From CF-161 sp035259145 (GTDB taxonomy: Bacteria > Chloroflexota > Dormibacteria > Dormibacterales > Dormibacteraceae): DNA of 23,705 nucleotides. The position numbers and the translations under genes were made by a program. The DNA lies in the NCBI GenBank assembly GCA_035259145.1, contig DATFWQ010000157.1, forward strand, positions 1 through 23,705. Reading direction: 5' to 3'. Below are positions 1-7,091 of the stretch, piece by piece. Below the pieces are notes generated by a model. It saw only the letters and a list, made by a program, of their open reading frames with translations. It did not search any database and was not told where the DNA came from. Each line of letters begins with the position of its first letter. Within the stretch, counting starts at the first letter, position 1.

Positions 1-1
1 G

Positions 2-205
2 GTCGAACGCTGGTTCGCGATCCTGACCGAAAAGCAGATCCGGCGAGGAACCCACCGCAGCACCCGCGAGCTGGAGGATGCCCTCAGGCTGTTCGTCGCG
101 ATTCACAACGAGAACCCCAAGCCATTCGTGTGGATCAAGACCGCCGACCAGATCCTCGCAAGCATCGCTCGCTTTTGCCAGCGAACTTCTGTACCAGGAC
201 ACTAG
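2..205 (+). CDS. IS630-family transposase, C-terminal part (cut by window edge)
   Basis: An open frame of 67 codons runs in from the left edge and ends at TAG 203-205. It begins VERWFAILTEKQIRRG and ends ARFCQRTSVPGH, the typical tail of IS630-type transposases. In this family the Glu of the 'VERWF' motif is usually the last residue of the DDE catalytic triad, so that Glu (bases 5-7) is probably present and the rest of the catalytic core lies upstream of the window. The C-terminus looks complete. No terminal inverted repeat is visible after the stop, because the next gene starts only 15 bases further on. Whether the upstream part is intact cannot be judged here. Confidence 0.85.
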   Translation, partial: VERWFAILTEKQIRRGTHRSTRELEDALRLFVAIHNENPKPFVWIKTADQILASIARFCQRTSVPGH

Positions 206-207
206 CG

Positions 208-213
208 TACGTT
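208..213 (+). promoter_or_regulatory. Putative -10 element (TACGTT) for the SDR-fbiA-fbiC operon
   Basis: TACGTT fits TAnnnT and lies 7 bases before the GTG at 221, the spacing expected when transcription starts at or next to the start codon (leaderless mRNA). No convincing -35 was found. It sits just 3' of the transposase stop, so the IS end may supply it. Confidence 0.45.
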
Positions 214-220
214 TCCGCCT

Positions 221-1090
221 GTGAATGGTCTCTTCTCGCTCGGTGGGAAGGTGGCGCTGGTGACGGGTGGTTCACGCGGGATCGGGTTCATGATCGCGGG
301 CCAGCTCCTGGACGCCGGCGCCGACCGGGTGTACATCTGCGCCCGCAGGGCCGAGGCGTGCGACGCCGCGGCTGCCGAGCTTTCGGCGCGGGCGAAAGCT
401 GAGCCGGCGAGCTCCACAGGCCGGCAGTCGGAGGTGGGGGGTCCCGCCCTCCGGGAGGCGCGGTGTGTCTCAATACCCGCCGACCTGGAGAAGCCGGAGG
501 ACGTAGATCGTCTGGCAGCGCGGCTGCAGGAACGCGAGAAGCGGCTGCACATCCTGGTGAACAACGCCGGTGTGGCCTGGGGCGCGCCGGTGGACACACA
601 CCCGATCGAGCAGATCGACAGGGTCCTGGCGGTCAACGTCCGGGCCGTGTTTCAGCTGACTCAGCGCCTGCTCCCGCTGTTGCGAGCCGCCGCCAGCCCC
701 GAAGACCCCGCACGAGTGATCAACATCGGATCGATCGACGGGCTCTCGATCCCGATCTTCCAGAACTACGGGTACTCGGCCAGCAAGGCGGCCGTGCACA
801 TGCTGACCCGCCATCTGGCTCACGCGCTGGTGAGCGATCACATCACGGTCAATTCGATCGCACCCGGCCTCTTCCCGACACGGATGACTCGCACGGTGTT
901 CGAATCGCCTGCTGCGGCCGAGGCGGTGGTCGCCGAAATACCCATGCGGCGAGCCGGCACCGCCGAGGACGTTGGCGGCACCGCCGTGTACCTCGCCTCA
1001 CGTGCTGGGGCCTATCTGACCGGCGTGGTGATACCGGTTGCAGGTGGCCTCTCCACCATCGACACACACGGCCGGATCGATCTCGGCTGA
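221..1090 (+). CDS. SDR-family oxidoreductase, RhlG-like 3-oxoacyl reductase type
   Basis: The 289-residue protein starts at GTG 221. It has the classical short-chain dehydrogenase layout: nucleotide-binding TGGSRGIG at about residues 15-22, NNAG in the middle, a Ser in INIGSIDG, and catalytic Tyr185 and Lys189 in YSASK. The blocks 'RVINIGSIDG' and 'HITVNSIAPG' resemble the RhlG-like group of NADP(H)-dependent 3-oxoacyl reductases (family knowledge). It is about 30 residues longer than usual, because residues 57-80, between ELSA and RCVSIPADL, look like an extra segment. The stop is 5 bases before fbiA, so it is probably co-transcribed with the F420 genes, but the substrate is unknown. GTG 221 is supported by a TAnnnT element 7 bases upstream. 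Confidence 0.9.
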   Translation: MNGLFSLGGKVALVTGGSRGIGFMIAGQLLDAGADRVYICARRAEACDAAAAELSARAKAEPASSTGRQSEVGGPALREARCVSIPADLEKPEDVDRLAARLQEREKRLHILVNNAGVAWGAPVDTHPIEQIDRVLAVNVRAVFQLTQRLLPLLRAAASPEDPARVINIGSIDGLSIPIFQNYGYSASKAAVHMLTRHLAHALVSDHITVNSIAPGLFPTRMTRTVFESPAAAEAVVAEIPMRRAGTAEDVGGTAVYLASRAGAYLTGVVIPVAGGLSTIDTHGRIDLG

Positions 1091-1095
1091 CCCTG

Positions 1096-2010
1096 ATGCG
1101 CGTTGCACTGCTCGCCGGCGGGACTGGTGCCGCCAAGCTGGCGGTGGGTCTCCAGGCCGAGCTGCCCCCAGGCGAACTGAGCGTCATCACGAACACGGCT
1201 GACGATCTGGACTTCTGGGGGCTGCGGGTCTGCCCCGATACCGATGCGGTGCTATTCCGGCTGGCGGGCATCTTCAACGACGAGGCCGGCTTCGGCGTCG
1301 CCGAAGAGACGTTCAACGTCCACGCTCAGATGACCCGGCTGGGCGAGCCGGCATGGTTCTGGCTGGGTGACCGCGACCTCGCTTTCCACATCGTGCGCAC
1401 TGCGATGCTTCGGCGGAACGCGCGGCTGACCGAGACCGCGCTGGAGCTCGGGCGCCGGCTCGGCCTGTCCACGAAGGTGCTGCCGATGTCCGACGACGAG
1501 GTGAGGACGGTCTTTGAGACCGACGAGGGGCGCTATGACTTCCAGGAATACTTCGTTCTCAAGAAGCACAAGCCCAGGCTGTGCGGCATCGAGCTCATTG
1601 GCATGGAGGCGGCGCGGCCGGCGCCTGAGGCGCTCGCTGCGGTCTCGGCAGCCGACCTGGTCGTCGTCGGCCCCTCCAACCCACTGATCAGCATCGGCCC
1701 CATCACGGCCCTGCTCGGTCCGGCGCTCCGCTATGACCACACTGTCGCGATCAGCCCGATCGTCGGTGGTCGGGCTCTGAAGGGACCGACTGTTGAGATG
1801 ATGGTCGCGCTTCGGGGCGAGGCCAGCCCCAGCAGGGTTGCTGAGGAATACAGGAGCTTCGCACGGGGATTTGTACTGGATACGCTTGACCAGAGCCAGC
1901 TGCCTGCCGTAGAGGCTCTGGGCTACGAGGTGCTGGTCACGGACACTGTGATGGATGATGTCGAGGGCGCCAGGAGGCTGGCGGCGACGATCCTGCGTTC
2001 CTGGGGGTAG
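1096..2010 (+). CDS. fbiA: 2-phospho-L-lactate transferase FbiA/CofD (coenzyme F420 biosynthesis)
   Basis: The 304-residue protein starts at ATG 1096 with MRVALLAGGTGAAKLAVGL, the glycine-rich N-terminus of the CofD family, followed by NTADDLDFWGL and, later, VVVGPSNPLISIGPI and AISPIVGGRALKGP, all characteristic blocks. In bacteria this enzyme joins the deazaflavin FO to an activated phosphoenolpyruvyl or phospholactyl donor to give (dehydro-)F420-0. It lies 5 bases after the SDR and 6 bases before fbiC, so the three form one transcription unit. The frame stays open far upstream through the SDR gene, but homology begins only at this ATG. The F420 gamma-glutamyl ligase (fbiB/cofE) and guanylyltransferase (fbiD/cofC) are not in the window. 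Confidence 0.95.
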   Translation: MRVALLAGGTGAAKLAVGLQAELPPGELSVITNTADDLDFWGLRVCPDTDAVLFRLAGIFNDEAGFGVAEETFNVHAQMTRLGEPAWFWLGDRDLAFHIVRTAMLRRNARLTETALELGRRLGLSTKVLPMSDDEVRTVFETDEGRYDFQEYFVLKKHKPRLCGIELIGMEAARPAPEALAAVSAADLVVVGPSNPLISIGPITALLGPALRYDHTVAISPIVGGRALKGPTVEMMVALRGEASPSRVAEEYRSFARGFVLDTLDQSQLPAVEALGYEVLVTDTVMDDVEGARRLAATILRSWG

Positions 2011-2016
2011 CAAGAC

Positions 2017-4347
2017 GTGAGACATCTGGTGAGCCTCGAGGCGAAGCGCGATCCCGAGTATCTCGCTCACCTGCTGAGCCCCGAGCAACCGCTCGAGCCA
2101 CTGCTGTCGGCGGCGCATCAGGTCCGGCTCGAAGGCCACGGCCAGCGAATCTCGTACTCGCCCAAGGCATTCCTGCCGCTGACCCAGCTCTGCCGCGACA
2201 ACTGCGGCTACTGCACTTTCGCCAAGCCACCCAGGCCGGGCGCCCGCGCTTTCATGAGCGAGGATGAGATCCTGGGGCTGGCTCGTGCCGCAGCCCAGGC
2301 CGGCTGCACCGAAGCGCTCTTCACCCTAGGAGACAAGCCCGAGCGGCGCTACCGGGTCGCGCGTGACGAACTGCGCGCCATGGGCTTCGAGACGACGATC
2401 CAGTACCTGGCGCACGTCGCGGGCCGGGTGCTCGAGGAGACCGGCCTGATCCCACACGCGAACCCGGGCGTGCTCTCAGGAGACGAGATGGCGCTGCTGC
2501 GGAAGGTCAGCGCCAGCCAGGGGCTGATGCTGGAGCAGGCCACGCCCCGACTGCTGCAGGCAGGCGAGGCGCACTGGGCCAGCCCCGACAAACGGCCGGC
2601 AGCACGCTTGAAGACGATAGGCCTCGCGAGCGAGCTGAACGTGCCGTTCACGACGGGCCTCCTGATCGGGATAGGAGAGACGCTCCAGGAGCGCGCGGAG
2701 ACGATCGCGCTGCTGGCCGGGCTCGCTGATGCTGATCACGTCCAGGAGCTGATAGTCCAGAACTTCCGTGCCAAGGCCGGCACGCGGATGGCCGCTGCCG
2801 AAGAGCCGACGATGGACGAGCTGCTGCGGGCGGTGGCGGTGACCCGGCTCGCGTGCGGCCCGCTGCCGAACGTGCAGGCGCCGCCCAACCTGGCGCCGGA
2901 CGACTACTTGCTCCTGGCCAGGGCCGGCATCAACGATTGGGGTGGCATCTCGCCCCTGACGATGGACTACGTCAATCCTGAGGCGCCCTGGCCGCAACTG
3001 CGCTTCCTGGAGGCGGCGACGCGGGCTACTGGCTCACAGCTGGTGGCGCGGCTGTGCGTCTATCCGGAGTACGTCCGGGACTTCGAGACGGCTCAACGCT
3101 GGCTGGATCCTGCCGTACTCCGTCACGTGCTCGCCCGTGCTGACGGCGAGGGTTTGGTCCGCACCGGCCACTGGTGGCCTGCAGACCAGCTGATCCCACC
3201 CACGACCTACTCGCCCAGCCCGATTCGTCCGGCCGTCGACGCGGCTCTCGATCGGGCGGAGCGAGGTGAGCGGCTGGAAGAGCGGGAGGTGGAGACGCTC
3301 TTCACCGCGCGCGGCGACGAGGTCCGCGCCATCGCCCGGCTCGCCGACGACGTCCGCCAGGACATCAAGGGCGACGTGGTCACCTACGTGATCACGCGAA
3401 ATATCAACTACACCAACATCTGCTACTTCCGCTGCCAGTTCTGCGCCTTCAGCAAGGGCAAGATGTCGGAAAACCTGCGAGGCAAACCGGAGCTGCTGTC
3501 CGTCCGCGAGGTCGTCGATCGCTGCCACGAGGCGGTCGCCAGGGGCGCCACGGAAGTCTGCATGCAGGGCGGCATCCACCCCAGCTTCACGGGCGACTTC
3601 TATGTCGAGCTGCTGCAGGCGATCAAGGACGAGCTACCTGGCCTCCACGTCCACGCCTACTCTCCGCTGGAGGTCTACCAGGGTGCGGAGACCGCAGGTC
3701 GGACGGTGGCGGCCCAGCTGGGACTTCTCAAGGCTGCAGGCCTGGGCACCCTGCCAGGTACGGCGGCCGAGATCCTTGACGATCGCATCCGGCGATACAT
3801 CTGCCCCGACAAGATCCGGACCGAGCAGTGGGCCGACGTCATCAAAGAGGCCCACCGCCAGGGCATGCAGACGACGAGCACGATCATGTTCGGATCGATC
3901 GAGGGCCCCGAGAACTGGGCGCGCCATCTGATGGTGCTGCGCGACATACAGGACGAGACCGGAGGCTTCACAGAGTTCGTACCGCTACCGTTCGTTCACA
4001 TGGAGGCGCCGATGTTTCGCAAGGGCCGTGCGCGCAGGGGGCCCAGCTGGGAGGAGGTCGTCAAGATGCACGCGGTCGCCAGGCTTGCGCTGCGTGGCTC
4101 GATCGACAACATCCAGGTTAGCTGGGTCAAGTGCGGCCTGGATGGCTGCAGGATCGTTCTCAACTCGGGCGCCAACGATCTCGGCGGGACTCTGATGAAC
4201 GAGTCCATCTCGCGTGCCGCGGGCGCCTCTCATGGTCAGGAGGTCACTCCGGAAGAGATGCGGGCGACCATCCGCTCGATAGGTCGGATCCCCGCCCAGC
4301 GCAGCACGACCTACGAGATCCTGGAGCTGTTCGACGCGGTGGCGTGA
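2017..4347 (+). CDS. fbiC: Bifunctional FO synthase FbiC (CofG-CofH fusion)
   Basis: The 776-residue protein starts at GTG 2017, 6 bases after fbiA. It contains two radical SAM modules. The first has C59RDNC63GYC66 (CofG-like half, roughly residues 30-370). The second has C469YFRC473QFC476 (CofH-like half, roughly residues 430-770). Each CX3CX2C set should hold a 4Fe-4S cluster that cleaves S-adenosylmethionine. Together they build 7,8-didemethyl-8-hydroxy-5-deazariboflavin (FO), the F420 chromophore, from tyrosine and 5-amino-6-ribitylaminouracil. The fused form is typical of actinobacterial and some related bacterial lineages, whereas archaea carry separate CofG and CofH. Length and order match the FbiC family, and no damage is seen. 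Confidence 0.97.
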   Translation: MRHLVSLEAKRDPEYLAHLLSPEQPLEPLLSAAHQVRLEGHGQRISYSPKAFLPLTQLCRDNCGYCTFAKPPRPGARAFMSEDEILGLARAAAQAGCTEALFTLGDKPERRYRVARDELRAMGFETTIQYLAHVAGRVLEETGLIPHANPGVLSGDEMALLRKVSASQGLMLEQATPRLLQAGEAHWASPDKRPAARLKTIGLASELNVPFTTGLLIGIGETLQERAETIALLAGLADADHVQELIVQNFRAKAGTRMAAAEEPTMDELLRAVAVTRLACGPLPNVQAPPNLAPDDYLLLARAGINDWGGISPLTMDYVNPEAPWPQLRFLEAATRATGSQLVARLCVYPEYVRDFETAQRWLDPAVLRHVLARADGEGLVRTGHWWPADQLIPPTTYSPSPIRPAVDAALDRAERGERLEEREVETLFTARGDEVRAIARLADDVRQDIKGDVVTYVITRNINYTNICYFRCQFCAFSKGKMSENLRGKPELLSVREVVDRCHEAVARGATEVCMQGGIHPSFTGDFYVELLQAIKDELPGLHVHAYSPLEVYQGAETAGRTVAAQLGLLKAAGLGTLPGTAAEILDDRIRRYICPDKIRTEQWADVIKEAHRQGMQTTSTIMFGSIEGPENWARHLMVLRDIQDETGGFTEFVPLPFVHMEAPMFRKGRARRGPSWEEVVKMHAVARLALRGSIDNIQVSWVKCGLDGCRIVLNSGANDLGGTLMNESISRAAGASHGQEVTPEEMRATIRSIGRIPAQRSTTYEILELFDAVA

Positions 4348-4371
4348 GGCTTCCGGGCACCAGGTTGCGCA

Positions 4372-4400
4372 GTGACGTAGCCGTGGCGACGTCCTATCAT
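4372..4400 (+). promoter_or_regulatory. Putative promoter GTGACG-N17-TATCAT, leaderless
   Basis: A -35-like GTGACG (4372-4377) and a -10 TATCAT (4395-4400) are 17 bases apart. The -10 ends 8 bases before ATG 4409, so the transcript should start at or next to the start codon. The same -35/-10 spacing recurs at 16340-16368. Confidence 0.6.
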
Positions 4401-4408
4401 CGCCGCTC

Positions 4409-5893
4409 ATGACCTACGAGGAGATCGTTCGGGGGCTTCGCGACTCCACCTGCGAGCTCGAGAACGAAGGCCGCCTCGTCCGTTCCGGCCTCAAGACAAA
4501 GCAAGACACCGCCGGCATCGTCGCGCGGTACGACTGGCTTTACTCAGAGGACGCGCTCGCCGTAGTCGGCGGCCCGGCCGGCGAGGCTCAAAAACGTGTG
4601 CGGGCCGCCCTCCTCCAGGGGATCGTCGGGCGCCGGACTGCTAGCCAGGAAGACCGCGTGACCACCTTCTACACCGAGGCCACTGCCCGCCTTCGCGACG
4701 GGGGAGTGCCGTTCTACACGGCGCAGGCTCAGCTCGTCACCGAGCCTGACCCGCGACGCCGCGAAGCGCTCGGAGACGGCATCGGTCTCGTCATGGCCCA
4801 GGCCGAAGAGCTCCACCTGGAGCTCAACGCGGCGGTTCAGCAGGTCGTCCGCGACCTCGGCTTCGACGGCTACGTGCAGTTCTGGTCGAGCCTGAAGGAG
4901 ATTGATTACGAGCCGCTCAAGGCCGAGCTGGTCCGCGTCGCCGACGCCGCCCACGAGCGTTACCGGACGTGGATCGAGCCGCGCATGGCAGCCGCGGGCC
5001 GAGCCTTCGGCGACTGCCCGCAGGCGCACATGCCGTACTTCAGGAGCCTGGCCGAGCATGACGCTGCCTTCACGAAGGGGCGCTTCGAGCCGGCCATGAG
5101 GCGTACGTTCGAGCTTCTCGGTCTCGAGCTCTTCTCGGCTCCGACCATCACGATCGACCTGGCTGATCGGCCGTCGAAGGACCCACGAGCTTCGGTTTGC
5201 GTGCCGGAGGCCGGCCGCGAAGTGCACCTTCTAACCCGCCCCAGCGGTGGAAACAGCGACTATTCCGCGTTCCTGCACGAAGCCGGGCACGCCCTGCACT
5301 TTGGGATGACCGACCCGGCGATCGGCTGGCCACTGGCCAACCTGGGCCGGTCGATGGCTTACGCGGAGCTCTGGTCCTTCCTCTTCGAACGGATCGGGCA
5401 CGATCCTGCCTGGATCGCTGACGCGACCGGCGTTGGAGAGGGCGAGGCGGAGCGCATCGCCTCCGACCTGACCGGCGTGGACTTGATGCTGTTCACGCGC
5501 TACGTGGGCAAGTTCAGCTCCGAACTCGAGCTTTATTGGGGCGATCCGCTCGACCCCGAGCGCGGCCAGCGCCTGTACGTTCGTGGCCTGACCGAGCGGA
5601 CCGGCTTCAAATACGACCCCAGGGCATGGCAGTTCGACCGCGACCCGGGCTTCTACTCTGCCGACTACCTTCGGGCTTGGATGGCTGAGGCCGCTCTCGA
5701 GCAGCGCCTGCGCGGGCGGTTCGGTGAACGCTGGTGGGCCAGCCGTGACGCCGGCCGGTGGCTGCGCCGGCAGTGGCTGCTGGGCTCAAGGCCGGAGGCC
5801 GAAGAGACGGTGGCCGGCATGGGCGGCAAGGCGTGGTCGGGCGAGGCTCTATTGGGGGTCCTGGCGCGGCGGCTGCCGGTGACCGTCCCGTGA
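4409..5893 (+). CDS. M3-like zinc metallopeptidase (oligoendopeptidase/carboxypeptidase fold)
   Basis: The 494-residue, probably cytoplasmic protein has no signal peptide. The zinc site H290EAGH294 in FLHEAGHALHFG is followed after 25 residues by Glu320 in SMAYAELWSF, which fits the HEXXH-X(20-30)-E ligand pattern of the M3 peptidase clan. The N-terminal half is helical and polar, as expected for the cap that narrows the active-site cleft to short peptides. At 494 residues it is shorter than typical PepF or thimet oligopeptidases (about 600), so its substrate range is open. It starts at ATG 4409, 8 bases after TATCAT, and its stop overlaps the ATG of the YqeY gene by one base (TGATG). Confidence 0.8.
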   Translation: MTYEEIVRGLRDSTCELENEGRLVRSGLKTKQDTAGIVARYDWLYSEDALAVVGGPAGEAQKRVRAALLQGIVGRRTASQEDRVTTFYTEATARLRDGGVPFYTAQAQLVTEPDPRRREALGDGIGLVMAQAEELHLELNAAVQQVVRDLGFDGYVQFWSSLKEIDYEPLKAELVRVADAAHERYRTWIEPRMAAAGRAFGDCPQAHMPYFRSLAEHDAAFTKGRFEPAMRRTFELLGLELFSAPTITIDLADRPSKDPRASVCVPEAGREVHLLTRPSGGNSDYSAFLHEAGHALHFGMTDPAIGWPLANLGRSMAYAELWSFLFERIGHDPAWIADATGVGEGEAERIASDLTGVDLMLFTRYVGKFSSELELYWGDPLDPERGQRLYVRGLTERTGFKYDPRAWQFDRDPGFYSADYLRAWMAEAALEQRLRGRFGERWWASRDAGRWLRRQWLLGSRPEAEETVAGMGGKAWSGEALLGVLARRLPVTVP

Positions 5894-6342
5894 TGCCGCT
5901 CTTCGATCGGATCGACCGCGATCTCGTGACCGCTCGCAAGGAGCGAGATCACGTCCGGCTGTCCACGCTCGGCCTCCTGAAGACGGAGGTCGTCAAGGCC
6001 GCCAAGGAGCCCGGCGCCAGCTGGCCCGACGACCAGCTGGTTCTGCGTGTGATCCGCAAGGAGGTCAAGCGCCGCAAGGAGGCGGCAGAGGTCTACGCGT
6101 CAGCCGGCCGCACCGAATCGGCGAGCAGGGAAGAGGCTGAGGCAGCCGTGCTGCTGTCGTATCTCCCGGCTCAGATCAGCGACGAGGAGCTCGAGCGAGA
6201 GCTCAAGGCGGTGATCGAAGAGGTGCATCCGCAGGGCCAACGGGACTTTGGTGCAGTCATGAAGGCGGCGTCCGCACGACTTGCCGGCCGAGCCGAAGGC
6301 GGCCGCATCGCCGCGGTTGTCCGGACCCTCATTGGCCCGTAG
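5893..6342 (+). CDS. GatB/YqeY domain-containing protein
   Basis: The 149-residue protein begins MPLFDRIDRDLVTARKERD and contains the YqeY blocks RLSTLGLLKTEV, IRKEVKRRKEAAEVY, EAAVLLSYLPAQISDEEL and FGAVMKAASARLAGRAEG. YqeY resembles the C-terminal tail domain of GatB, the amidotransferase that makes Gln-tRNA; a stand-alone role in tRNA-dependent amidation has been proposed but is not settled. The ATG overlaps the stop of the peptidase gene by one base, which implies translational coupling. An in-frame GTG at 5890 is an equally close alternative start. The gene is normal in length. Confidence 0.92.
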   Translation: MPLFDRIDRDLVTARKERDHVRLSTLGLLKTEVVKAAKEPGASWPDDQLVLRVIRKEVKRRKEAAEVYASAGRTESASREEAEAAVLLSYLPAQISDEELERELKAVIEEVHPQGQRDFGAVMKAASARLAGRAEGGRIAAVVRTLIGP

Positions 6343-7057
6343 CGCAGGCCCCGCAGCGGCCCCACCCAGGCGCTCGAAGTCACGGACAGCCAAGCGAGCG
6401 CTGCCCCGCCTGCCCCGCGGCGCTCGGCAGCGGGCGGCGCTAACCGTCGAGCGACTGGCGCACCTCTACCCCGCCGCAACCGAGCTCCATCACCGCAACC
6501 CGTACGAGCTGACCGTCGCCACCATCCTCTCGGCTCAGACGACCGACAAGATGGTCAACCTGGTCACGCCGGAGCTGTTCGCCCGTTACCCCACCGTCCA
6601 GGACCTGGCGGTGGCCGATCCGGCTGAGGTCGAGCGCATCATCAAGCCGACCGGCTTCTTCCGCAGCAAAGCGCGTTCGATCATCGCGGGTGCTCGAGCG
6701 ATCGTTGATCGCTTCGGCGGCGAAGTGCCCGCGCGCATGGAAGATCTGACAACGCTGCCAGGGATCGGGCGCAAGACGGCCAACGTCATCCTCGGCGCGG
6801 GCTTCGGCATTCCCGGATTCGCGGTCGACACACACGTGACGCGGTTGACGAACCGGCTAGGCCTGGTCGCGACGCGCGACCCCGAGAAGATAGAGGCCCT
6901 CGTCACCAGGATGGTGCCGCCGTCCGAGTGGACCGCCCTGTCACTGCGGCTGATCTTGCACGGCCGGCGGGTCTGCCTGGCGCCGCGGCCACACTGCGAG
7001 GTGTGCGTCTTGAACGACTTCTGCCCCTCCTCGACTGTAAAGCCCGGCCGCCAGTAG
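6332..7057 (+). CDS. nth: Endonuclease III, bifunctional DNA glycosylase/AP lyase
   Basis: This is a base-excision repair enzyme for oxidised pyrimidines. Visible features are VATILSAQTTD, the helix-hairpin-helix LPGIGRKTANVIL carrying the catalytic Lys (K148 from this start), the catalytic Asp 18 residues later in FAVDTHV (D166), and the C-terminal 4Fe-4S motif CX6CX2CX5C (CLAPRPHC..C.....C). The start is uncertain. Homology begins near residue 30, the in-frame candidates are TTG 6281, 6317 and 6332, and none has a clear SD; I chose 6332 because it overlaps YqeY by only 11 bases. The Ala/Arg/Pro-rich N-terminal extension is common in high-GC Nth proteins. It ends just upstream of a LexA-like site that belongs to the next gene. 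Confidence 0.93.
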   Translation: MARSAGPAAAPPRRSKSRTAKRALPRLPRGARQRAALTVERLAHLYPAATELHHRNPYELTVATILSAQTTDKMVNLVTPELFARYPTVQDLAVADPAEVERIIKPTGFFRSKARSIIAGARAIVDRFGGEVPARMEDLTTLPGIGRKTANVILGAGFGIPGFAVDTHVTRLTNRLGLVATRDPEKIEALVTRMVPPSEWTALSLRLILHGRRVCLAPRPHCEVCVLNDFCPSSTVKPGRQ

Positions 7058-7064
7058 ATTTTCT

Positions 7065-7078
7065 CGAACATCCGTTCT
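7065..7078 (+). promoter_or_regulatory. LexA-like SOS operator (CGAACATCCGTTCT)
   Basis: The site fits the Gram-positive/actinobacterial LexA consensus CGAAC-RNRY-GTTCG at 12 of 14 positions, as CGAAC-ATCC-GTTCT. It abuts the -10 TATCAT of the next gene (7078-7083), so bound LexA would block RNA polymerase. Its placement before a DNA-repair gene supports the call; binding is inferred. Confidence 0.65.
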
Positions 7079-7083
7079 ATCAT
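7078..7083 (+). promoter_or_regulatory. Putative -10 element (TATCAT), leaderless start
   Basis: TATCAT ends 8 bases before ATG 7092, exactly as at 4395-4409. A weak -35 (TAGATT, 7055-7060) is 17 bases upstream and overlaps the nth stop codon. Confidence 0.6.
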
Positions 7084-7091
7084 GGGCCTGT

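Noticed and set aside
463..1095. Upstream extension of the fbiA frame inside the SDR gene
   Set aside because: It is a shadow frame of the SDR. The CofD N-terminus begins exactly at ATG 1096.
1252..2139. Long minus-strand open frame opposite fbiA
   Set aside because: It is a shadow frame. fbiA has strong family blocks over the same bases, and no promoter or SD fits the minus frame.
6281..6331. TTG 6281 as the nth start
   Set aside because: It would overlap YqeY by 62 bases without an SD. TTG 6332 is a better though still uncertain choice.
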